This document shows positions 55,185-64,000 of a stretch of DNA of 64,000 nt, in pieces; the stretch's first letter is position 1, and the number at the start of each line of letters is the position of its first letter. Origin of the DNA: Nocardioides immobilis (GTDB lineage: Bacteria > Actinomycetota > Actinomycetes > Propionibacteriales > Nocardioidaceae); the NCBI RefSeq assembly GCF_003515065.1, contig NZ_QXGH01000032.1:1-64000 (forward strand). Direction: 5' to 3'. The notes under the pieces are model-generated. The model saw only the letters and a list, made by a program, of their open reading frames with translations. It was not told where the DNA came from and did not search any database. The position numbers and the translations under genes were made by a program.

Positions 55185-56278
55185 CGACGCAGGCCAGAGG
55201 GAGGATGACCGTGACGGTCGTCAAGGACGCGCCGCGCGGCAGCCGCTCTGGGTTCGCCCGGGGGATCGGGCTCGCCATGCTCGCCATCGTGGTGCTGCTG
55301 ACGGCGGCGTGCAGCTCAGTGCCGGGCGGCGGTGGGAAGAAGGAGATCAACGCGTACTTCGAGGACTCGGCCGGTCTGTTCGTCGGCAACGACGTCGGCA
55401 TCCTCGGCGTGGTGGTCGGTGAGATCACCGCGATCGAGCCGGACGGCGAACAGGTCAGGGTCACCCTGGAGATCGACGACGACTACAAGGTCCCGGCCGA
55501 CGCCGGCGCCGTGGTGGTCGCCCGCTCGGTCGCGACGGACCGGTACGTCGAGCTCACGCCCGTCTACCAGAAGGGCCCCGAGCTCGAGGACGGCGACGAG
55601 ATCAAGCTCGCGCGCACCCGGACGCCTGTCGACTTCGACCAGGTGCTGGCCTCGCTCAACGACTTCGCAACCGGGATCTCGAGCTCGAAGAAGGCAACCA
55701 AGGCGATCAAGCGGTTCATCAACCAGGGCGCCGAGACCCTCAAGGGCAACGGTCCGCTGATCAACCAGACCGTCCACGCCCTCCAGGAAGGCGTCAACGG
55801 CCTCCACTCGCAACGCGACAACCTCTCGTCCACGCTGGAGTCCCTGGACGTGCTCCTCGCCGCGGTCTCGGCCAACCAGGACACGGCGCGGACCTTCATC
55901 GACCAGGTGACGAAGGCGGCGGACCTGCTGGCGGACGAGCGGCACAACTTCCGCACAGCGCTCCGTTCGCTCGACGATGCCGTCACGGTGGTTGCGCAGT
56001 TCGCAGTCGACAACCGTGAGCAGATCGTCGAGGCGCTCGACGGCTCGACCCGGCTGATGAGGACGATCCTCGAGAAGCAGCGGTCACTCACCGAGATCCT
56101 TCGGGTCATGCCGCTCGCATTGCAGAACCTGGACCGCGCCAGTCACAACAAGCGCTTCAAGACCGTGTTCGACCCGTTGGTCCTCACCCCCTTGGGCGGG
56201 ATCCTGCAGGACATCTGCGACCGGTTGCCGCCTGCCATCTGTCAGCTGATCGGCACCGACCCGCTGGGGGGCAACTGA
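55181..56278 (+). CDS. mceD: MCE-family protein D, lipoprotein-like
   Basis: 365 aa. The N-terminus has GLAMLAIVVLLTAACSS, which could be a lipobox (TAAC) or a membrane anchor. MCE domain SAGLFVGNDVGILGVVVGE. Long alpha-helical C-terminal region. Overlaps mceE at the TGATG junction. Confidence 0.92.
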   Translation: MTTQARGRMTVTVVKDAPRGSRSGFARGIGLAMLAIVVLLTAACSSVPGGGGKKEINAYFEDSAGLFVGNDVGILGVVVGEITAIEPDGEQVRVTLEIDDDYKVPADAGAVVVARSVATDRYVELTPVYQKGPELEDGDEIKLARTRTPVDFDQVLASLNDFATGISSSKKATKAIKRFINQGAETLKGNGPLINQTVHALQEGVNGLHSQRDNLSSTLESLDVLLAAVSANQDTARTFIDQVTKAADLLADERHNFRTALRSLDDAVTVVAQFAVDNREQIVEALDGSTRLMRTILEKQRSLTEILRVMPLALQNLDRASHNKRFKTVFDPLVLTPLGGILQDICDRLPPAICQLIGTDPLGGN

Positions 56279-57492
56279 TGAGCAAGTGCACGATCAAGGG
56301 CGTCGTGGCCGCTACGGCCGCCGCCGGAGTGCTGCTGGCAGGATCGGGCTGCTCGACGACGATGCGGGACCTTCCCATCCCCGGCACGGGCGTGTCCGGC
56401 GACACGATCGAGATCAAGGCGGAGTTCGACGAGGCGCTCAACCTCGCCGAGGGTGCCCCGGTCAAGGTCAACGGCGTCGACAGCGGGAAGGTCACCTCCA
56501 TCACGATCGACGACTACACCGCGATCGTGACGATGGACGTCCGCACCGACGCCAAGCTGCATGACGGCGCCACTGCCCGGCTGCGCTACACCACGCCGCT
56601 CGGTGAGCTGTTCGTCGACGTGACCAACCCGCCGGAGGGCAAGGAGATCGGGGACGGGGCCACGCTCACCCTCAAGGAGACGGAGACCGCACCCACGGTG
56701 GAGGACGCGCTCACGCAGGCGTCGCTGCTGATCAACGGCGGCGGGCTCGACCAGCTCCAGACGATCACCGAGGAGCTCAACACCGCGCTCGGAGGCAACG
56801 AGGATGACATCCGTCTGCTGCTCAACCAGGCAGCGACCTTCCTCACCCAGGCGAACGCGACGACCTCGAGCATCGACGTCGTGCTCACGTCCCTCGACTC
56901 CCTGTCAGGGACGTTGAGCGACCGGGAGGAGACGATCAACCGGGCCATGCAGGAGATCCGGCCGGCGGCCGCCGTTCTGCGCCGCGCGACCCCCGAGCTC
57001 ACGGGCCTTCTCAACGCGGTCGAGCGGTTCTCGAGCGCGGCCAACAACACCGTCAACGCCACCCGCCAGCAGCTGTTCGCGCTGCTCGCCGAGACCGAGC
57101 CGGTGCTCGCGGAGCTTGCGTCCAACCGGGGCCGGTTCAAGGAGATGCTGCGCAGCCTGGGCACCGCTGCAGATGCGCTCCGCAGCGTGGTTCCGGGCGA
57201 CTACGGGTCGATCGCACTCGACCTGCACCTGGATGGGATCCAGACCGGCAACCTGTCGGCACTCCAGGGCCTGCTCGACCTGATCGGCATCACGGCGCCG
57301 ATCGCGGACGTCCTCGACCAGCTCGGCCTCAGGGGTCTCCTCGACCGTCTGCCGCTGCGCACGACCAGCACCCCGGGCTCCGACACGCCGGCCGGCAGCA
57401 CCACGCCGTCCGGTGGGCCGGGCGGCGGGAATCCGACCCACCAGCTGTCGCTCGGAAGTCTGCTCAGCGGGCTGACCGGGGGAGGGGCCTGA
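56278..57492 (+). CDS. mceE: MCE-family lipoprotein E
   Basis: 404 aa. Lipobox AGSGC after a short hydrophobic signal (VVAATAAAGVLLAGSGC), matching the lipoprotein (LprK-like) position of mce operons. MCE domain EALNLAEGAPVKVNGVDSGK. The tail is Thr/Ser/Gly/Pro-rich and of low complexity (TTSTPGSDTPAGSTTPSGG). Confidence 0.93.
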   Translation: MSKCTIKGVVAATAAAGVLLAGSGCSTTMRDLPIPGTGVSGDTIEIKAEFDEALNLAEGAPVKVNGVDSGKVTSITIDDYTAIVTMDVRTDAKLHDGATARLRYTTPLGELFVDVTNPPEGKEIGDGATLTLKETETAPTVEDALTQASLLINGGGLDQLQTITEELNTALGGNEDDIRLLLNQAATFLTQANATTSSIDVVLTSLDSLSGTLSDREETINRAMQEIRPAAAVLRRATPELTGLLNAVERFSSAANNTVNATRQQLFALLAETEPVLAELASNRGRFKEMLRSLGTAADALRSVVPGDYGSIALDLHLDGIQTGNLSALQGLLDLIGITAPIADVLDQLGLRGLLDRLPLRTTSTPGSDTPAGSTTPSGGPGGGNPTHQLSLGSLLSGLTGGGA

Positions 57493-57493
57493 C

Positions 57494-58591
57494 ATGCCGA
57501 GCTTGCGCAGCATCCTCACCGACCGCCTGTACCTCAGTGCGGTGGGCGTCGTCCTCGTGTTCATCATCGCGATCTCGTACATCTTCGCCGCCGTGCTCGA
57601 CCAGCCGCTGACGTCGCGGGCCGTGACCGTCGATGTCGAGCTCGAGCAGACCGGCGGTCTGTTCGAGGGCTCGGCCGTCACCTACCGCGGTATCAAGGTC
57701 GGCAAGGTGACCGAGATCGTGCCCACTGACGACGGTGTGGTCGCGACGGTCCGCCTGAGCGCGGGCACCGACATCCCGAAGGACGCCTTCGTCCGCGTCC
57801 GCAGCCTGTCGCCCGTCGGTGAGCAGTACCTCGACTTCCAGCCGGAGTCGACTGACGGACCGTTCCTGGAGACCGGCGACGAGATCGGGGCAGAGTCCAC
57901 GGACCTGCCGGAGAGCCTGAGCGAGACGGTGGTCGCTGTCCAAGGTGTGCTCGACCAGATCGACGACAAGAAGCTCCGGGTCGTGCTGGGGGAGCTCAGC
58001 ACGGCGCTCGCCGGCACCGGCGACGACCTGGGCCGGATCCTCGACCAGGGCACCGACCTGCTCGCCACCCTCGACGCGGTGTGGCCCGAGACGAACCGCG
58101 TGATCACCAACGCCGGCACCGTCCTTCGGATCGTCAGCGACAACGAGGGCAACCTGCGCACGCTGGGCACGAAGGCCAAGCAGTTCGCGGCGTTCCTCCG
58201 CAGCTACGAGCCCGAGTGGCAGCGGGTCCTCGACCGCACTCCGGGTCAGATCGACGACCTGATGGAGCTGATCCGCGACGCTAACGAGGTGCTCCCTGGG
58301 TTCCTCGACGCCGGCGTGAGCTTCACCGACGTGGTGATGTCCTACGAGCCTCACCTACGCAAGATGCTCCAGGCGTACCCGCGAGGTCTCGGTGCGTTGG
58401 TCGCGGGCATTCACGACGGAAAGCTGCACCTCGAGCTGATTCCCGTCCGCACGGCTCGCTGCGACTACGGGACGACGCGGCACGAGCCCTACGACCCGGA
58501 GCGCTACGCGTTCCAGACCGGGGGCTCCTGCTCGGCCTCGTTCGCCCGCCTCCAGCGCGGTGCCGCCCACGCCCCTGGTCCGGTCCGATGA
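57494..58591 (+). CDS. mceF: MCE-family protein F
   Basis: 365 aa. TM helix YLSAVGVVLVFIIAISYIFA, MCE domain GGLFEGSAVTYRGIKVGKV, helical tail with a C-terminal Cys-containing end (GGSCSASFARLQ). It is the last of six Mce genes, completing the hexamer set. Overlaps the next gene by 4 nt. Confidence 0.93.
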   Translation: MPSLRSILTDRLYLSAVGVVLVFIIAISYIFAAVLDQPLTSRAVTVDVELEQTGGLFEGSAVTYRGIKVGKVTEIVPTDDGVVATVRLSAGTDIPKDAFVRVRSLSPVGEQYLDFQPESTDGPFLETGDEIGAESTDLPESLSETVVAVQGVLDQIDDKKLRVVLGELSTALAGTGDDLGRILDQGTDLLATLDAVWPETNRVITNAGTVLRIVSDNEGNLRTLGTKAKQFAAFLRSYEPEWQRVLDRTPGQIDDLMELIRDANEVLPGFLDAGVSFTDVVMSYEPHLRKMLQAYPRGLGALVAGIHDGKLHLELIPVRTARCDYGTTRHEPYDPERYAFQTGGSCSASFARLQRGAAHAPGPVR

Positions 58592-59157
58592 GCGTCGAGA
58601 AGGTGGTGGAGGACGACCAGCAGCGCGAGAAGGTCTACCGGCTGGTCATCCTCGCGCTCGTCGGTGTCCTCGTCGCGACCTGGGTCGCGGTGATCTGGCT
58701 CGTCCAGGGCAAGAACAGCGCGGAGGAGGAGCGCGACAAAGCGGAGGAGCAGGTCGACTCCTACGCCGTCGGTCCGGAGGCGCAGGCTGCTGCCGAGGAG
58801 ATCCTCGGCGTGATCACCTCCTACGACTACCGCGAGATCGATGAGGTCCGCGACAACTGGACCAGGTACCTCGCGGACGACCAGAAGGACCACTACGCGA
58901 ACGACGTCATCCCCAATCTGGTGAAGGCCGTCAAGCTCACCAAGACCGTGGCCGTTGGTGAGGTCGTGCACTCGGCGTACACCCTCGTCGACGACGACCA
59001 CGTCAAGGTCCTTGCCTACGTGCGCCAGAGGATCAGGTCCAAGGACGACCCCAAGGGCGTGCTCGACGCGGAGTGGTACTCGATCGCGATGGTGCGCGAG
59101 GGCGACGACTGGCTCGTCGAGAAGGTGAACCCGTTCGACGTTCCGCCGCCCGAGTAG
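58588..59157 (+). CDS. Mce-associated membrane protein
   Basis: 189 aa. One transmembrane helix (LVILALVGVLVATWVAVIWL) with an NTF2-like extracytoplasmic domain (AAEEILGVITSYDYREIDEV). Such Mas proteins close most mce operons and stabilise the complex. It ends the operon that began at 50417 or earlier. Confidence 0.88.
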   Translation: MSVEKVVEDDQQREKVYRLVILALVGVLVATWVAVIWLVQGKNSAEEERDKAEEQVDSYAVGPEAQAAAEEILGVITSYDYREIDEVRDNWTRYLADDQKDHYANDVIPNLVKAVKLTKTVAVGEVVHSAYTLVDDDHVKVLAYVRQRIRSKDDPKGVLDAEWYSIAMVREGDDWLVEKVNPFDVPPPE

Positions 59158-59206
59158 CGAGCGGGTCGCGACGTCGCGCGATCGCCTGCCCACTAGATTG
59201 ACGCGT

Positions 59207-60468
<1,262 letters not shown>

Positions 60469-60469
<1 letters not shown>

Positions 60470-61356
60470 TGACGATGATGAGACCTCCGGTCCGCGACCT
60501 GGCCGGCAAGAACGTCTTCGTCACCGGAGCAGCGAGCGGCATCGGGCGCGCCGTCGCGCTGCAGGCGGCCGGCGAGGGCGCGGTGCTGCACCTCACCGAT
60601 ATCCAGGCGGACCTCCTCGCGCAGGTCGCCGAGGAAGCGGCGGCCGCCGGTGGCCGGGTGGCACTCGCCGAGCAGGCCGACATCACCGACCACGACGCCG
60701 TACGACGGCTCGCGGCCCGCGCGACGGAGACGTCCGGGGCGATGGACGTCGTGAACGTCGCCGGCATCGCGATCTGGGGGACCGTGCGCGGGCTCGAGCA
60801 CGAGCACTGGCGCTCGCTGGTCGAGGTCAACCTGATGGGCCCGATCCACGTGATCGAGGAGTTCGTGCCGCCGATGATCGAGGCGGGACGCGGCGGCCAG
60901 CTGGTCAACGTGTCCTCGGCCGCCGGCATCATCGCGATGCCCTGGCACGCCGCCTACAGCGCGACCAAGTTCGGGCTGCGCGGCATCTCCGAGGTCCTGC
61001 GCTACGACCTCCGGCGGCATCGCATCGGCGTCACCCTGGTCTGCCCCGGTGGGGTCGACACCGGCCTGGTCCGGACGATCCGGATCGCCGGCGTCGATGC
61101 CCAGGACCGCAGGTTCGTGCGGGCGCGGAAGCAGTTCCAGCGCCACGCGGTCTCGCCCGAGCGGGCGGCGGAGGCGATCTGGAAGGGCGTCCGGCGCAAC
61201 CGCTACTGGGTCTACACGTCGGCCGACATCCGGCTCGTGCACTGGCTCCAGCGCTACTTCCCGCCCGGCTACGCGCTCGCGATGAGGGTCTTCAGCTGGG
61301 GCGCGCACCGGGTGCTGCCCGCCGTCGACCAGGCCCGCCGGGCCGACCTGCGATGA
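60469..61356 (+). CDS. Short-chain dehydrogenase/reductase
   Basis: 295 aa from ATG 60469, overlapping the PLD stop. Cofactor motif VTGAASGIGRAVAL; the NNAG segment reads NVAG; Ser in NVSSAAG and Tyr-x3-Lys in YSATKFGLRG. An oxidoreductase of unknown alcohol/ketone substrate. Co-transcribed with the PLD and AhpD-like genes. Confidence 0.9.
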
Positions 61357-61898
61357 CCGGCGACGGGCCGCGCGTGCCCCCGGGCACGTGGCGGCAGACC
61401 GGGCCGTTCGTCGCTGCCTTCGCGTACGCCGCCGGCCGGGTCACCGGCACCGAGTCGCCGGCGGTGTTCCGCACGCTGGGCCGGCACCGCCGGCTGTTCT
61501 GGGGGTGGCTGCACTTCGCGGGACGGCTGATGCCGGGCGGGCGGCTCTCGCGCCGGGAGTCCGAGCTGGTGATCCTGCGCGTCGCGACCACCCGCGGCTC
61601 GGACTACGAGCTGACCCAGCACCGGCGGCTCGGCCGCCGGGCCGGGCTCACCGCCGACGAGATCGCCCGGGTCGAGGCCGGGGGGCTGGACGGGTGGGCC
61701 GAGCCGGAGCGGACGTTGCTAGCGGCGGCCGACGAGCTGCTCGCCACGGACGACCTGTCCGACGACACTTGGGCCGCGCTGCGTGCGTCGTACGACGAAC
61801 GCGCGACGATCGAGATCGTGATGCTGGTCGGGCACTACCGGATGCTCGCCACGGCGCTGCACACGCTCCGCGTCGCGCCCGACCGGCCGCGGAGCTAG
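61353..61898 (+). CDS. Carboxymuconolactone decarboxylase/AhpD-like protein
   Basis: 181 aa, overlapping the SDR stop by 4 nt. SRRESELVILRVATTRGSDY and HRRLGRRAGLTADEIARVEA match the CMD/AhpD-like fold. The usual CxxC of AhpD peroxidase partners is absent, so antioxidant activity is not assured. Confidence 0.85.
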   Translation: MTGDGPRVPPGTWRQTGPFVAAFAYAAGRVTGTESPAVFRTLGRHRRLFWGWLHFAGRLMPGGRLSRRESELVILRVATTRGSDYELTQHRRLGRRAGLTADEIARVEAGGLDGWAEPERTLLAAADELLATDDLSDDTWAALRASYDERATIEIVMLVGHYRMLATALHTLRVAPDRPRS

Positions 61899-61928
61899 TT
61901 GTCGGCGGGGCCTCGTACGCTCGTAGCC

Positions 61929-64000
61929 ATGCGTCCGATCACCGACCTCGAGCGTCGCGTCGCTCCGTTCAAGGTGGAGTCCGACTACCGGCCGTCCGGC
62001 GACCAGCCGGCGGCCATCAAGGAGATCACCCGACGAATCGAGGCCGGCACGCAGGACGTCGTGCTCCTCGGCGCCACCGGCACCGGCAAGACCGCCACGG
62101 TCGCCTGGGTCGCCGAGCAGGTGCAGCGTCCGCTGCTCGTGATGCAGCCCAACAAGACCCTCGCCGCCCAGTTCGCCAACGAGCTGCGCCAGCTCTTCCC
62201 GAACAACGCGATCGAGTACTTCGTCTCCTACTACGACTACTACCAGCCCGAGGCCTACGTCCCCCAGACCGACACCTACATCGAGAAGGACAGCTCGATC
62301 AACGAGGAGGTCGAGCGGCTGCGCTACTCGGCCACCAACAGCCTGCTCACGCGGCGCGACGTGATCGTGGTGTCGACGGTGTCCTGCATCTACGGCCTCG
62401 GCACCCCGCAGGAGTACGTCGACCGCATGGTGCGGCTGAAGGTGGGTGAGGAGCACGACCGCGACTCGGTGCTCCGGCGGCTGGTCGACATCCAGTACAC
62501 CCGCAACGACCTCGCGTTCACCCGCGGAACCTTCCGGGTGCGGGGCGACACCCTGGAGATCTTCCCGGTCTACGAGGAGATGGCGGTCCGGGTCGAGTTC
62601 TTCGGCGACGAGATCGAGCGGCTGATGACCCTGCACCCGGTCACGGGGGAGGTCCTGACCGAGGACACCGAGCTCTACATCTTCCCGGCGAGCCACTACG
62701 TCGCCGGTCCGGAGCGGATGGAGCGGGCGATCCGCGGCATCGAGGCCGAGCTCACCGAGCAGCTCGCCACCTTCGAGCGGCAGGGCAAGATGCTCGAGGC
62801 GCAGCGGCTGCGGATGCGCACGTCGTACGACATCGAGATGATGCGCCAGATCGGCACCTGCTCGGGCATCGAGAACTACTCGATGCACATCGACGGTCGT
62901 TCCCGCGGCTCCGCCCCGAACTGCCTGCTCGACTATTTCCCGGAGGACTTCCTCCTGGTGATCGACGAGTCGCACGTCGCCGTACCCCAGATCGGCGGCA
63001 TGTACGAGGGCGACATGTCCCGCAAGCGCAACCTGGTCGAGCACGGCTTCCGGCTGCCGAGCGCCATGGACAACCGGCCGCTGCGGTGGGAGGAGTTCCT
63101 CGACCGGATCGGCCAGACCATCTACCTGTCCGCGACCCCGGGCAACTACGAGCTCGACAAGGTCCAGGGCGATGTCGTCGAGCAGATCATCCGGCCGACC
63201 GGCCTGGTCGACCCGGAGGTGGTCGTCAAGCCGACCAAGGGCCAGATCGACGACCTCATCCACGAGATCCGGCTGCGCACCGAGCGCAACGAACGGATCT
63301 TGGTCACCACCCTGACCAAGAAGATGTCGGAGGACCTCACCGACTACCTGCTCGACGCCGGCATCCGCACCCGCTACCTCCACTCCGAGGTCGACACGCT
63401 CAAGCGGATCGAGCTGCTGCGGGACCTCCGGCTCGGTGCCTACGACGTGCTCGTCGGCATCAACCTGCTCCGTGAGGGCCTCGACCTGCCCGAGGTGTCA
63501 CTGGTGTCGATCCTCGACGCCGACAAGGAGGGCTTCCTGCGCTCGGACAAGTCGCTCATCCAGACGATCGGCCGCGCGGCGCGCAACGTGTCCGGCCAGG
63601 TGCACATGTACGCCGACCGGATCACGCCGTCGATGGCGTCCGCGGTCGACGAGACCAACCGGCGCCGCGCCAAGCAGATCGCCTACAACGAGGCCCACGG
63701 CGTCGACCCCCAGCCGCTGCGGAAGAAGATCGCCGACATCACCGACATGCTCGCCCGCGAGGACGAGACCACCCAGCAGCTGCTGCAGACCTGGGCCGAT
63801 GCCGGGGTCAAGGGCCGCGCGGGCGGCGTGAACGGTCGCCGGGCTCCGGTGCCCACCCTCGGCGAGGGCGCCCTCGGTCAGCACGCCGGCGAGCTCGCCG
63901 GCTTGCCCAGCTCGGACCTGGCCGCCCTGATCCAGGACCTCACGGACCAGATGAAGGGTGCCGCGGCGGAGCTGCAGTTCGAGCTCGCGGCCCGGCTGCG
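61929..64000 (+). CDS. uvrB: Excinuclease ABC subunit B (3' end outside window)
   Basis: 690 codons present of about 700. Walker A GATGTGKTATVA, the beta-hairpin region YYDYYQPEAYVPQTDTYIEK, DESHVAVPQIGGMYEGD, and helicase motif QTIGRAARNVSGQVHMYAD. The UVR motif begins near the end (LIQDLTDQMKGAAAELQFE). UvrB verifies damage in nucleotide excision repair and loads UvrC. TACGCT lies 7 nt before ATG 61929 (leaderless). Confidence 0.97.
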   Translation, partial: MRPITDLERRVAPFKVESDYRPSGDQPAAIKEITRRIEAGTQDVVLLGATGTGKTATVAWVAEQVQRPLLVMQPNKTLAAQFANELRQLFPNNAIEYFVSYYDYYQPEAYVPQTDTYIEKDSSINEEVERLRYSATNSLLTRRDVIVVSTVSCIYGLGTPQEYVDRMVRLKVGEEHDRDSVLRRLVDIQYTRNDLAFTRGTFRVRGDTLEIFPVYEEMAVRVEFFGDEIERLMTLHPVTGEVLTEDTELYIFPASHYVAGPERMERAIRGIEAELTEQLATFERQGKMLEAQRLRMRTSYDIEMMRQIGTCSGIENYSMHIDGRSRGSAPNCLLDYFPEDFLLVIDESHVAVPQIGGMYEGDMSRKRNLVEHGFRLPSAMDNRPLRWEEFLDRIGQTIYLSATPGNYELDKVQGDVVEQIIRPTGLVDPEVVVKPTKGQIDDLIHEIRLRTERNERILVTTLTKKMSEDLTDYLLDAGIRTRYLHSEVDTLKRIELLRDLRLGAYDVLVGINLLREGLDLPEVSLVSILDADKEGFLRSDKSLIQTIGRAARNVSGQVHMYADRITPSMASAVDETNRRRAKQIAYNEAHGVDPQPLRKKIADITDMLAREDETTQQLLQTWADAGVKGRAGGVNGRRAPVPTLGEGALGQHAGELAGLPSSDLAALIQDLTDQMKGAAAELQFELAARL

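Noticed and set aside
50417..59157. MceG-type ATPase in the mce operon
   Set aside because: No ATP-binding gene is present between yrbEA and the Mas gene. In actinobacteria it is usually encoded at a distance.

Overview
The window is GC-rich actinobacterial chromosome, most likely Nocardioides or another Nocardioidaceae member. Supporting signs are a complete mce lipid-import operon, an FadA2-FabG4-HtdX-type lipid cluster laid out as in Mycobacterium, an actinobacterial aconitase, a LigB-type ATP-dependent DNA ligase, many apparently leaderless genes, and a REP-like palindrome of a kind I associate with Nocardioides. No rRNA, tRNA or CRISPR array was seen.

Layout. Positions 1-3865 are mobile-element wreckage: an IS21-type istB gene split at its Walker A motif by a 2.8 kb serine-recombinase element, next to a truncated, frameshifted IS3 fragment. 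Positions 3971-5212 encode a secreted FlgD-like protein. Positions 5923-14301 hold an ECF sigma factor (SigE-like), a membrane-anchored beta-propeller gene broken by an IS256 element, a lipoprotein serine hydrolase and a DUF4232-like membrane protein. The IS256 is itself split by a Tn554-like pair of tyrosine recombinases. Positions 14346-19918 hold a RibD/DHFR-like reductase, a three-gene ABC-2 exporter, a divergent ABC exporter half-transporter under a SoxR-box-like operator, and a small LuxR-type regulator. Positions 20227-25217 hold aconitase, a lipoprotein, and a thiamine-linked trio (MTH1187-like thiamine-binding protein, DUF3105 protein, YjbQ-like enzyme). Positions 25227-29903 hold an AAA-type regulator and an ABM/methyltransferase fusion. 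Positions 29977-35533 hold NUDIX, dxs, a lipoprotein metalloprotease, PAC2 and TesB genes.

Positions 35658-38288 encode an MBG-repeat surface protein. Positions 38343-42774 hold the MaoC/FabG/FadA2 cluster and its TetR regulator. Positions 42928-45988 encode a subtilase with RTX-like repeats whose signal peptide appears to need a frameshift. Positions 46137-49316 are a DNA-repair group (LigB, TetR, AlkA-type glycosylase). Positions 49393-59157 are an SCP2-like protein plus a full yrbEAB-mceABCDEF-mas operon. The window ends with a PLD/cardiolipin synthase, an SDR, an AhpD-like protein and uvrB, which is cut by the window edge.

The most striking observation is that two unrelated site-specific recombinase elements each sit inside a transposition gene, exactly at its most conserved codons (Walker A of istB; the codon before the catalytic Glu of the IS256 transposase). 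Removing either one restores the motif in frame. This suggests elements that use conserved motifs of other mobile elements as attachment sites.
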